64,000 nucleotides of DNA, taken from the NCBI GenBank assembly GCA_963804495.1, contig CAWDQN010000003.1, forward strand, positions 124,001-188,000, written 5' to 3'. Both the position numbers and the translations under genes were made by a program. Position 1 is the first letter of the stretch; each line of letters begins with the position of its first letter. Origin of the DNA: Rhodovastum sp963804495 (GTDB taxonomy: Bacteria > Pseudomonadota > Alphaproteobacteria > Acetobacterales > Acetobacteraceae). Below, piece by piece: positions 8,357-16,089 of the stretch. The notes beneath the pieces were generated by a model. The model was not told where the DNA came from, did not search any database, and saw only the letters and a program-made list of their open reading frames with translations.

Positions 8357-8983
8357 CTACTCGCCGTTGCCTTTGCTCACCCCCGGCACGTACACGAACA
8401 GCCCCGGGTCGAAGCTGCCGCCAAGCTGGACATCGAACAACGTCACCCGGGTTTCCTGCCGTTGCGCGTCCACCACCGTCCATTGCCGCAGCGCCAGCGG
8501 ATTGTCGGCGAACACCAGGGTGAGGCTGCCGTCCTGCGGCGAGGCCGTGCGCACCATGCTGACCTGGATCTGCCCCGGCTGGCGCTCGAGTCCGGTCACC
8601 GTGACGTTGCCCGCCAGCCGCAGATTGTCGCGCAGCAGCAGGCCGAGCGGGGTGGCGCTGAGCGGCAGGTTGGTGGTCTGATTGAGCTGGCTGTCATGGA
8701 AGATGAACAGCCCGTGACCGGCGACCAGCAGCAGCGGGCTCGGCTGGTCGTACTGAAAGCGCATCCGGCCGGGCCGGTCGAGCCAGGCCACCCCCTCGGC
8801 AGTGCCGCCGTTCGGCGACACCTGCAAGAAGCGCGCCTTCAGCGTGTGGACCCCGTTGAGGTAGGCCTCGATTCGGCTCAGGTCGGCATGGTCGGCGGCG
8901 GTCAGCCCGTCGGCGCGCGCCCTCCCGGCGGGCAGGAACAGCGGCGCCAGCAACGGCAGCCGAAGAAAGGTGCGGCGTTTCAT
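8357..8983 (-). CDS. lolA: Outer-membrane lipoprotein carrier protein LolA
   Basis: A 208-residue periplasmic protein with a signal peptide carrying RR near its start (MKRRTFLRLPLLAPLFLP) and a likely cleavage after ARA. The mature protein shows LolA features: ARFLQVSPNGGTAEGVAWLDRPGRMRF-type strands, then YDQPSPLLLVAGHG and a C-terminal FDVQ segment. LolA carries lipoproteins from LolCDE to the outer membrane. It lies 55 bp downstream of the MFS gene on the same strand and could be co-transcribed with it. Confidence 0.85.
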   Translation of the reverse strand: MKRRTFLRLPLLAPLFLPAGRARADGLTAADHADLSRIEAYLNGVHTLKARFLQVSPNGGTAEGVAWLDRPGRMRFQYDQPSPLLLVAGHGLFIFHDSQLNQTTNLPLSATPLGLLLRDNLRLAGNVTVTGLERQPGQIQVSMVRTASPQDGSLTLVFADNPLALRQWTVVDAQRQETRVTLFDVQLGGSFDPGLFVYVPGVSKGNGE

Positions 8984-9038
8984 GCTATCGATGTGGCGTG
9001 CCGCGGGATGAAAATCAAAGCCCTCCGGCGCATGCGCC

Positions 9039-10313
9039 CTATTCCGCCGCCGCCGGGGCCGGCTGGCCCGCCGCCAGCGCCCATAACGCGGGATTCAGCT
9101 CCTCCTGCCGGTCGGGAAACAGCAGCGCGCACAGCAGAATGACGGTGGCGAAGCCGGCCAGCACCAGGATGGCCAATTCCAGGTTGCCGGTGCGCTCGTG
9201 CAGCTCGCTGACCATCGGCGCGGCGACAGCGCTGCCGAGGAAGCCGATAAAAAAGCGAACCGAATACATGCGGGTTCGCAGCTCCGGCGAGATATAGCGC
9301 GCGGTCATGGTCTCGTTCACCGTCACCTGGCCGAACACCGCCGCGGCCACCAGGCCGGCCACCGGCACCAGCGCCCAGCCGCGGGCGAAGGCCAGCCCCA
9401 GCAGCGCCGGAGCCAGCACCAGCGCCAGCGGCAGGAACACCCGTTTCAGCGTCATCCGGTCGATCATCCGCCCCACCGTTGCCTGGGTCAGCGCGCCGCA
9501 CAGCGTGGCGGCGGTGGCGGCGATGCCGGCCAGCCAGACCAGCGAGGGGTCGTTCACAGCGGCTTGCGGGACCAGCCGCTCCTGCATCAGCTTGGGGATG
9601 AGCAGCGAAAACGCGTTGAACACCAGGCCGGAGACTGCGGCGATCAGCAGCAGCACCACCACCGCCCGGCGCACCAGGTGGCGCGGGATGGCGGGGAATG
9701 GCCTGGCTTCGGTGCGGCGGTGATGGTCGGTGGATGGCATGCGCAGCCAGGCAAGCCCCAGGGCGGCGCAGGCCAGTCCGGGCACCACGAAGGCCCAGCG
9801 CCAACCGAACTGGCTGGCGAGCACGGCGCTGACCACCGGGGCGGTCGCCACGCCGATATTGCCGAACACCCCGTTCAGCCCCAGTGCCCGGCCGGGCCGG
9901 TCGCCGGCCAGATCGACCAGCATGGCGGTGCCGACCGGGTGGTAGATGGCGGCGAACAGCCCGGCGCCGGCCAGTGCGCCGCCGAGGGCCACATTCGTGC
10001 TCGCCAGCCCCGACAGCACCAGGCAGGCGCCGGTGCCGAGGAAGAACACCGCCATCAGCGCGTGCCGGCCGATCCGCGCGGCGAGCCAGCCTTGCGGCAA
10101 GGAAAACACCCCGTAGAGGACAAAACCGCCGGTGGCGAGCTGCAGGATCGGGCCGTACTCGCTGCCGAAGCCGACGCCGGCGGTGACCATGGTGAGCACG
10201 GCGGTGGGCAGGATCAGCAGCGAGTAATGGGTCAGTGCGTGGGCGGCGTTGATGAACACCATCAGGTGCCGCTGCGTGGCGGCGGGGTCGGGCAGGGGCC
10301 CGGGCATTGGCAT
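9039..10313 (-). CDS. MFS transporter
   Basis: A 424-residue protein with about 12 hydrophobic segments. The loop between helices 2 and 3 reads GWLAARIGRHALM, the usual MFS G-x-L-a-D-r-x-G-r-r position, and GLNGVFGNIGVATAP sits where helix 5 motif C is expected. There is a hydrophilic central loop around residues 190-215. AGGAAAG lies 11 bp before the ATG at 10313; a second in-frame ATG follows two codons later. The substrate cannot be told. It is divergent from the DUF2336 gene, so the region 10314-10508 should hold promoters for both. Confidence 0.82.
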   Translation of the reverse strand: MPMPGPLPDPAATQRHLMVFINAAHALTHYSLLILPTAVLTMVTAGVGFGSEYGPILQLATGGFVLYGVFSLPQGWLAARIGRHALMAVFFLGTGACLVLSGLASTNVALGGALAGAGLFAAIYHPVGTAMLVDLAGDRPGRALGLNGVFGNIGVATAPVVSAVLASQFGWRWAFVVPGLACAALGLAWLRMPSTDHHRRTEARPFPAIPRHLVRRAVVVLLLIAAVSGLVFNAFSLLIPKLMQERLVPQAAVNDPSLVWLAGIAATAATLCGALTQATVGRMIDRMTLKRVFLPLALVLAPALLGLAFARGWALVPVAGLVAAAVFGQVTVNETMTARYISPELRTRMYSVRFFIGFLGSAVAAPMVSELHERTGNLELAILVLAGFATVILLCALLFPDRQEELNPALWALAAGQPAPAAAE

Positions 10314-10508
10314 CGGCGCGGCTTTCCTGGACGAGGCCACCAGCCTAACCCCATCGCTGGCGGGCGCGCCACCCCGCGAGCGGTCGCAATTCGTCACGCT
10401 CGACGGGGTGGTCTGGTTAACAGGACAGCAATGCCTGCCCGTCATACTCCAGGCTTCGGCGCGCGCGATCGCTCCGGTGACGCGGGCGCCCGCAAATCCA
10501 GTGGAGGC

Positions 10509-11651
10509 ATGGTGTCGTCCCTGTCGCAATCCGACGTGGCCCGGCTGCTGGCGGAGCCTTCGGCGCAGGCGCGCGCCGAGGTGGCCGGCAAGCTGGCGCA
10601 AGACATCGAAAACCCGGAACTGACCGAGGATGAAATCCGGCTGGCCCAGGATATCATCCGCATCCTGGCCAATGATATCGAAGTGACGGTGCGGCAAACA
10701 GTATCGCAAAGCCTGCGCAGCTCGGACCGGTTGCCGCATGACGTTGCCGTGCGTCTGGCCAATGACATCGAAAACGTGGCGCTGCCCATTCTGGCCAATT
10801 CAAGCCTGCTCACGGCGGCTGACCTTGTCGCCCTCGTGCGGCGCGGATCCCCGGTCAAGCAGGAGGCGATCGCCGGGCGCCGCGATCTGTCGGAAGACGT
10901 GGCCGATGTGCTGATCACAGATGCCGACGCATCGGCGGTCACCACGCTGATGCGCAACGCGACGGCGCGGATCAGCGAGAACGGTTACAGCATGGCGATC
11001 GACCGCTTCGCCGATGATGATAGCGTCAAAGAAAGCATGGCACGGCGCGAGAAGCTGCCGATCACCATCGCCGAGCGCCTGGTGACGCTGGTGGCCGACC
11101 ATGTGAAGAACTACCTGCTCAGCCATCACGACCTGCCACCGGATGTCGCCACCGATATCGTGTTGCAAACCCGCGATGTCACGACCATCACCCTCAGCCA
11201 TGGCAGCCGCGAGGAGGATCTGGAGCGGCTGGTCAAGGAAATGCATCGCGGCGGACGGCTGACACCGTTCCTGGTGTTGCGTGCGCTCTGTCTGGGCGAC
11301 ATGGAGTTTTTCGAGGCGGCGATGGCGGCGCTGGCGGATGTGCCGGTCGGGAATGCGCGGCGGTTGATCCATGATGCCGGCCCGAACGGGCTACGCTCCC
11401 TGTTCGAGAAATCCGGCCTGCCGTCGCGCCTGCTTCCCGCCATCCGCGTGGCGGTGGACGTGGTGGAAGGGGTGAAGTTCGACGGCGGCGAGCACGATCT
11501 CGAGCGCTACCGGGCCCGCGTGATCACCCGCATCCTGACCCAGTTCGAACGGTTCAGCGAAGAAGACCTCGATTATCTGCTGGACAAACTCATTGCTGTT
11601 CTTGCCGTGGGCTCCGGGCGCAATGCGGTGTCCGAGAGCGCGATTGGATGA
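10509..11651 (+). CDS. DUF2336 domain-containing protein
   Basis: A 380-residue soluble all-alpha protein with HEAT-like repeated helices in the first 200 residues (VSQSLRSS, DVAVRLANDIENVALPIL, LTAADLVALVRRG, KQEAIAGRRDLSEDVADVL). This pattern is typical of DUF2336 proteins, which are common in alphaproteobacteria and of unknown role. The start is uncertain: GGAGG is only one base before the ATG at 10509 but well placed for the GTG at 10512, so translation may begin one codon later. A palindromic repeat follows the stop. Confidence 0.8.
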   Translation: MVSSLSQSDVARLLAEPSAQARAEVAGKLAQDIENPELTEDEIRLAQDIIRILANDIEVTVRQTVSQSLRSSDRLPHDVAVRLANDIENVALPILANSSLLTAADLVALVRRGSPVKQEAIAGRRDLSEDVADVLITDADASAVTTLMRNATARISENGYSMAIDRFADDDSVKESMARREKLPITIAERLVTLVADHVKNYLLSHHDLPPDVATDIVLQTRDVTTITLSHGSREEDLERLVKEMHRGGRLTPFLVLRALCLGDMEFFEAAMAALADVPVGNARRLIHDAGPNGLRSLFEKSGLPSRLLPAIRVAVDVVEGVKFDGGEHDLERYRARVITRILTQFERFSEEDLDYLLDKLIAVLAVGSGRNAVSESAIG

Positions 11652-11657
11652 CGCGAG

Positions 11658-11687
11658 AAAGGCCAGGGCTCTGCCCTGGACCCCGCC
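11658..11687 (+). repeat. Dispersed palindromic repeat, first hairpin only
   Basis: AGGCCAGGGCTCTGCCCTGG followed by ACCCCGCC, lying between the convergent ends of the DUF2336 gene and upp. The second hairpin of the full repeat is missing. Confidence 0.7.
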
Positions 11688-11688
11688 A

Positions 11689-12330
11689 CTACTTGGTGCC
11701 GTACAGCCGGTCCCCGGCGTCGCCCAGCCCAGGGCGGATGTAGCTGTGTTCGTCCAGGCAGCGGTCGATCGCGGCGGTGAACACGGTCACATCCGGATGC
11801 TCGGCGGTGAAGGTGGACAGGCCCTCGGGGGCGGCGATCAGGCACACCACCCTGATCTGCGAGGCCCCGGCCTCCTTCAGCCGTGCCACCCCCGCGGACA
11901 CCGAGTGTCCGGTCGCCAGCATCGGGTCCACCACGATCACCAGCCGCTCGCCGATATCCTCGGGCAGCTTGAGGTAGTATTCCACCGGAACCAGCGTGTG
12001 CGGGTCCCGGTACAGGCCGATATGGCCGACCCGCGCCCCCGGCACCGCCTCCAGCATGCCGTCCAGGATGCCGTTGCCGGCGCGCAGGATGGGCACGAAG
12101 CACAGTTTCTTGCCGGCCAGCTGCGGCGCCTGGGTGCGCTCAAGCGGTGTGTCCACCTCGATCATGTGCAGCGGCAGGTCGCGGGTGACTTCGTAGCACA
12201 TCAGCAGGCTGATCTCGCGCGCCACCCGGCGGAAACCGGCCGTCGAGGTGTCTTTGTTTCGCAACAGCGTCAGCTTGTGCTGCACCAAAGGATGATCGAT
12301 GACCGTGACCGTCGGGAAGCGGGCGGTCAT
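11689..12330 (-). CDS. upp: Uracil phosphoribosyltransferase
   Basis: A 213-residue protein with the PRPP-binding loop VIVVDPMLATGHSV and the uracil-binding C-terminus typical of Upp (AIDRCLDEHSYIRPGLGDAGDRLYGTK region). It converts uracil and PRPP to UMP. Its start overlaps the stop of the upstream GTP-cyclohydrolase-II-like gene by 4 bp (ATGA), which indicates translational coupling and a shared task. In the reductive-independent URC uracil catabolism pathway a UPRT-like protein (URC6) works beside a GCHII-like protein (URC1), so this gene may serve breakdown as well as salvage. Confidence 0.92.
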   Translation of the reverse strand: MTARFPTVTVIDHPLVQHKLTLLRNKDTSTAGFRRVAREISLLMCYEVTRDLPLHMIEVDTPLERTQAPQLAGKKLCFVPILRAGNGILDGMLEAVPGARVGHIGLYRDPHTLVPVEYYLKLPEDIGERLVIVVDPMLATGHSVSAGVARLKEAGASQIRVVCLIAAPEGLSTFTAEHPDVTVFTAAIDRCLDEHSYIRPGLGDAGDRLYGTK

Positions 12331-13601
12331 TCGTCGAGCCCGCGCCCCTTGGGCCGCGCCAGTTCGTCGGCGGCGGGAACGCGGTTGGCGAAATAGCCGG
12401 CCGCTTTCTTGGCATCCATCTCCACGCTCGCATCGGCCGGGATCAGCCCGTCGGGAATCGGCACCCGCTCCACCACCTCGATGCCGGAGCCGACGATGGG
12501 CTGGAACTTCATGTTGCTCATGCTCACCAGCCGGTCGATGCGGGCGATGCCCAGCCAGTGCAGCACGTCCGGCATCAGTTCCTGGAAGCGCATGTCGGAC
12601 ACGCCGGCGACGCATTCGGTGCGCAGGAAATAGGACTCCGCCCGGTCGCCGCCCTCCTGGCGCTTGCGCGCGTTGTAGACGAGGAATTTTGTGACTTCGC
12701 CGAGCGCGCGGCCTTCCTTCCGGTTGTACACGATCACGCCGACGCCGCCCTGCTGGGCGGTCTGGATACACACCTCCGCGCCATGCGCCAGATAGGGGCG
12801 GCAGGTGCAGATGTCCGAGCCGAACACGTCCGAGCCGTTGCATTCGTCGTGCACGCGACAGGCGATGCGGGTTTCCGGCCGCCCGAGCAAGGCGGGGTCG
12901 CCGAACAGATACACGCTCATGCCGCCGATGGGCGGCAGCAGCACCGACTGGTCGGGGCGGGTGACGAGTTCGGGAAACATGCCGCCGGTCTGCTCGAACA
13001 ATCCGCGGCGCAGGTCGGTGGTGCTGATGCCGAAGCGCTTGGCCACGCCGGGCAGATACCAGACCGGCTCGATCGCCACTTTGGTCACCCGCGCGTCGCC
13101 GCTCGCCGTCAGCACCTCGCCGTCCGGACGCAGGCGTCCGGCGCCAATGGCCTGTACGATTTCCGGCATGTTGATGCGGGCCCGCGTCACCGCGATGGTG
13201 GGGCGGATGTCCCAGCCCTCGGCGATGCGCCCGGGAAACGCCTCGGCCACCATGTGGCCCCAGGGATCGAGCGAGACGATCCGCTCGGGATCGGCCCATT
13301 GCGGGAAGGGGCCGATGCGGGCCGCCGGCGCGGTATTGGTCAGGTCCGGCCGGTGGCCGGGGTCGAGCTGCCCGGCGGCGACCGCCAGGGCGCGATACAA
13401 GGAATAGGCGCCGGCATGGGTGCCGATGGCGTTGCGCACCGCGGCGTCGGCCAACGTGCCGACGATGGGCCCGCGGATGGCCGGATCGGCGGCGCCCCAG
13501 ATGATGGGCAGCGGCTGCTGGGCCTGGCCGGGCCGTGGATGCGAGGTCAGCACGATCGCCCGCGGCGGGCGACGATCGTTGGTGGCGCGGGGCGTCGTCA
13601 T
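12327..13601 (-). CDS. GTP cyclohydrolase II-like protein, probable URC1-type (uracil catabolism)
   Basis: A 424-residue protein. The second half has the GCHII core: RVHDECNGSDVFGSDICTC provides the three zinc-ligand cysteines, and GVGVIVYNRKEGRALGE matches the GTP-binding loop with its conserved Tyr/Arg. Unlike RibA it carries about 200 extra N-terminal residues, and it is fused to neither RibB nor other riboflavin genes. The 4-bp overlap with upp and the ECNGSDVFGSDICTCRPYL segment fit URC1, the GCHII-like enzyme of the pyrimidine-degrading URC pathway first described in yeast. The URC4 partner (DUF1688) is not in this window. Riboflavin synthesis (ribA) is the alternative. Confidence 0.8.
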   Translation of the reverse strand: MTTPRATNDRRPPRAIVLTSHPRPGQAQQPLPIIWGAADPAIRGPIVGTLADAAVRNAIGTHAGAYSLYRALAVAAGQLDPGHRPDLTNTAPAARIGPFPQWADPERIVSLDPWGHMVAEAFPGRIAEGWDIRPTIAVTRARINMPEIVQAIGAGRLRPDGEVLTASGDARVTKVAIEPVWYLPGVAKRFGISTTDLRRGLFEQTGGMFPELVTRPDQSVLLPPIGGMSVYLFGDPALLGRPETRIACRVHDECNGSDVFGSDICTCRPYLAHGAEVCIQTAQQGGVGVIVYNRKEGRALGEVTKFLVYNARKRQEGGDRAESYFLRTECVAGVSDMRFQELMPDVLHWLGIARIDRLVSMSNMKFQPIVGSGIEVVERVPIPDGLIPADASVEMDAKKAAGYFANRVPAADELARPKGRGLDE

Positions 13602-13766
13602 TCGCGGAGCCTAGGAACCTCGGGAGGTGGGGTCCAGGGCAAACGGGTGAACAGTGACCCTGGTTTGGCGCTTGAACCGGCGGTGAGAGCCGCCGGGCGC
13701 GCCCAATTGTCGCAGAAGATATATTATGGAAACTCGCGCTGCTGGAACGCAACCTGGCCGCAGCCT

Positions 13767-14885
13767 TTATCCGCCCGGCGCGTCAGGAAACCATGCCGCG
13801 CCGGGCGGGCTCTCCTGCGGGTGCAGGACGGTGATCACCGACGCGCACGCCTGGCAACGCAATTCCGCAACCGGGATCACATCAGGTGGCCGGTCGGGTA
13901 CGACGTATTCCAAATAGGCGGCTGGGCCTGCGAGCAGCGAGCGCCGTTCGAGCCCGGCGCGGTCGATCCGGCAATTGGCCATGATGGCCGATGGTCCGAT
14001 CAGACGGACCCTGACGCCCGCCTGCCGCATCGCCTGCTCGATCGGCCGCAAGTGCGGGCAGGTCGCGAGCCTCTGCCGGTCCTGGTCATAAACGATCTGC
14101 TCGTCAGACCAGGTTTCGCCCTTTTCCATCAGCGCGGCGTATGTGCGCCGCGCCGGATCGGCGGCGAGCAGTGCGATCCGCGCCGCCCGATCCCGCTGGG
14201 AGGCGGCGAATTTCCCCCGCGCGACCTTTCGACGGGCCAGCCTCTGCGATGCCTCTCGCACAACGGGGAGCAGGCCAAGGACCACCGCGAACCCGGCGAT
14301 GATGGCCACCGCCGCTGGACCGCGGCCGGAAAACGGCGCTGGCGCGGGCTGGTCATCGAGGCTGAAACCGATCCACAGGAGAATGAAAACCCCAACGCCC
14401 ACGGCGGCCATCGTCAGCAACACGCCGGCGGTAGGGTTGCGCTTCCGCCGAAACGCCGCCCGCGCCGCGATGGCGGCCGGAGGTTCGCCGAATGCCAGAC
14501 GGGCCTTGCCGCTCAGCAGCACCGCCAGGCCGAAGATCCCGACCGGCGTGCCATACGGGAACGCCATCAGGTAGATCGCCGAGATCAGGATGATCACGAT
14601 GCGGGCCCAGCGCTTCAGCCAAAACAGCCCTATGCCGGCGACAAATTGCGGCATCAGGAGCGGGACCCCGATCAGCAGGAAGGCGGGCCCGAAATACCGA
14701 AGGGTCTCAATGGCGGCGGGATCAGACGAAACCAACGTCTTCACGCAGAACCCCAGCCCCGCCAGCAATCCGGAACCGCCGATCAGCGCATGCAACCCGC
14801 CGAGAATTCTGATGAGCGTGACGATGAAACGGCTCCTGTCGCCATCATCGACCAAATTTGCCGGGAAGTACTGCGAGGTCTCCAA
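13767..14885 (-). CDS. Membrane protein of unknown function with C-terminal CxxC
   Basis: A 372-residue protein with about five hydrophobic segments (roughly residues 20-45, 65-90, 92-125, 155-175 and 190-208), then a basic soluble half rich in Arg and Ala (ARRKVARGKFAASQRDRAARIALL). Near the end RCQACAS forms a CxxC pair that could bind metal. It begins 18 bp after the stop of the OmpA-type gene on the same strand, so the two are probably an operon. The start used here is TTG at 14885, with a G-rich stretch upstream; no ATG fits better. I do not recognise the family. Confidence 0.65.
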   Translation of the reverse strand: METSQYFPANLVDDGDRSRFIVTLIRILGGLHALIGGSGLLAGLGFCVKTLVSSDPAAIETLRYFGPAFLLIGVPLLMPQFVAGIGLFWLKRWARIVIILISAIYLMAFPYGTPVGIFGLAVLLSGKARLAFGEPPAAIAARAAFRRKRNPTAGVLLTMAAVGVGVFILLWIGFSLDDQPAPAPFSGRGPAAVAIIAGFAVVLGLLPVVREASQRLARRKVARGKFAASQRDRAARIALLAADPARRTYAALMEKGETWSDEQIVYDQDRQRLATCPHLRPIEQAMRQAGVRVRLIGPSAIMANCRIDRAGLERRSLLAGPAAYLEYVVPDRPPDVIPVAELRCQACASVITVLHPQESPPGAAWFPDAPGG

Positions 14886-14903
14886 CCCGCGCCAAACCCC
14901 CCG

Positions 14904-15593
14904 CTACCCGCACGTATTGATCGCAATCTCCACCCGCCGGTTCTTCTGCCGTCCGTCCGGATTATCGCGCCCGTCGGCGGTCCGGTTCGGCGCCACCGGC
15001 CGCGTCTTCCCATATCCCTTGATCGCCGTATCCCCGGGCACAACCCCTTCCCGCACCAGCCAGTCGCGCACCGACCGCGCCCGCTGCTCGGACAGAAGCT
15101 GATTATAGGCGTCGGTGCCAATGCCGTCGGTATGGCCTTCCACCACCACCGGGTGCTTGCCCGCCTTGGCGATCTCCGGCCCCAGCGCCGCCAGCGTCTC
15201 CACCGCGTCGGGCCGCAGGTCGGATTTGTCGAAATCGAACAGCGCATCCGCCACCACGCTCAGTCGCCGCTCGCACGCGGTCGCGGTCGAGCGGACCGCC
15301 TGGATGCCCTTGGGCACCTGGATCTCGCCCGGCTTCTGCCACGGCCCGGTGGGCGCGTGAATCTCACCGGGCTTCTGCCACGGCCCCGTAGGCGCATGGA
15401 TTTCGCCCGGCGTCTGCCATGGTCCGGTGGGCGGCTTGATCTCGCCCGGCGTCTGCCAGGCTCCCTTGGGTGGCGTGCCCGGCTCGCTGCCGGACGTGTC
15501 GCCCGGGGCCTGCTGGGCCATCGCCGGGCTGGCGCCGGCCAGCACGGCGAACAGCGTCGCAGGCAGGCACGTCGCGCAGCGGCGCAGGGGCAT
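14904..15593 (-). CDS. OmpA-family exported protein with 13-residue tandem repeats
   Basis: A 229-residue protein with a signal peptide (cleavage likely after AMA at residue 26). Residues 44-95 are four repeats of a 13-residue unit, GPWQ(K/T)PGEIHAPT. The C-terminal OmpA-like peptidoglycan-binding domain (about residues 115-229) shows FDFDKSDLRPDAVETL, VEGHTDGIGTDAYN and QKNRRVEIAI. It probably links the outer membrane or periplasm to the wall, with the Pro-rich repeats as a spacer. It is followed 18 bp later by the five-segment membrane protein. Confidence 0.85.
   Translation of the reverse strand: MPLRRCATCLPATLFAVLAGASPAMAQQAPGDTSGSEPGTPPKGAWQTPGEIKPPTGPWQTPGEIHAPTGPWQKPGEIHAPTGPWQKPGEIQVPKGIQAVRSTATACERRLSVVADALFDFDKSDLRPDAVETLAALGPEIAKAGKHPVVVEGHTDGIGTDAYNQLLSEQRARSVRDWLVREGVVPGDTAIKGYGKTRPVAPNRTADGRDNPDGRQKNRRVEIAINTCG
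15309..15464 (-). repeat. Four 39-bp coding tandem repeats
   Basis: Encodes four consecutive 13-residue units G(A/P)WQ(T/K)PGEI(K/H/Q)xP(T/K) inside the OmpA-type protein. The middle copies are nearly identical in DNA, so the copy number may vary between strains. Confidence 0.85.
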
Positions 15594-15763
15594 GGGACAC
15601 CTTCGAGTTGGCTGCAGAATGCGCCAACATGATACGATACCGCGTCGTCCCGCGCGAGCGGCGCTGCATCACCGCGCCCGACAGATGCCGGGGCCGCGCG
15701 ACAGGTTTGATTGGCCCGCGCCGCCCGGCATGGCATGGTCCGCGCATCGGCAGGAGAACCCGC

Positions 15764-16018
15764 ATGCGTCCGATCTTCGTCCTCATCAAATGCGAAATGG
15801 GTCAAAGCTATCAGGTCGCCCGCGTCGCGGCCGATACGATCGAAGAATTGTCGGAGCTGTATTCCACCTCGGGCCAATACGACCTGCTGGCGAAATTCTA
15901 CCTCAGCCCCGAGCACGACACCGGCCTGTTCGTCACCGACCGGGTGCAGACCATTCCGGGGGTGAAAGACACCAACACGCTCATCACCTTCAATGCCTTC
16001 ATGGCGGGCAGGCCCTGA
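15764..16018 (+). CDS. Stand-alone Lrp/AsnC-type ligand-binding (RAM) domain protein
   Basis: An 84-residue protein that is only the C-terminal alpha/beta ligand-binding domain of Lrp/AsnC regulators, without the DNA-binding half: VLIKCEMGQSYQVA, YSTSGQYDLLAKFYL, and GVKDTNTLITFNAF match the family. Such stand-alone domains form oligomers that bind amino acids, sometimes as partners of full-length Lrp proteins. GGAGAA is well placed before the ATG. It is divergent from the OmpA-type gene and lies 71 bp upstream of the hybrid kinase. Confidence 0.85.
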   Translation: MRPIFVLIKCEMGQSYQVARVAADTIEELSELYSTSGQYDLLAKFYLSPEHDTGLFVTDRVQTIPGVKDTNTLITFNAFMAGRP

Positions 16019-16089
16019 CCTGGGCAACCCCTTGCCTCTTTCGTCCGTGACGTCGGCGTGACGGATCCCCGGTCGCGGGGAGGGATTTG

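Noticed and set aside
8357..8681. Plus-strand frames opposite lolA and other long antisense frames across the window
   Set aside because: High GC creates long open antisense frames; they lack ribosome-binding sites and recognisable domains and overlap well-identified genes.
13602..13766. FMN riboswitch in front of the GCHII-like gene
   Set aside because: The conserved FMN-aptamer segments are not present; only small hairpins are seen.
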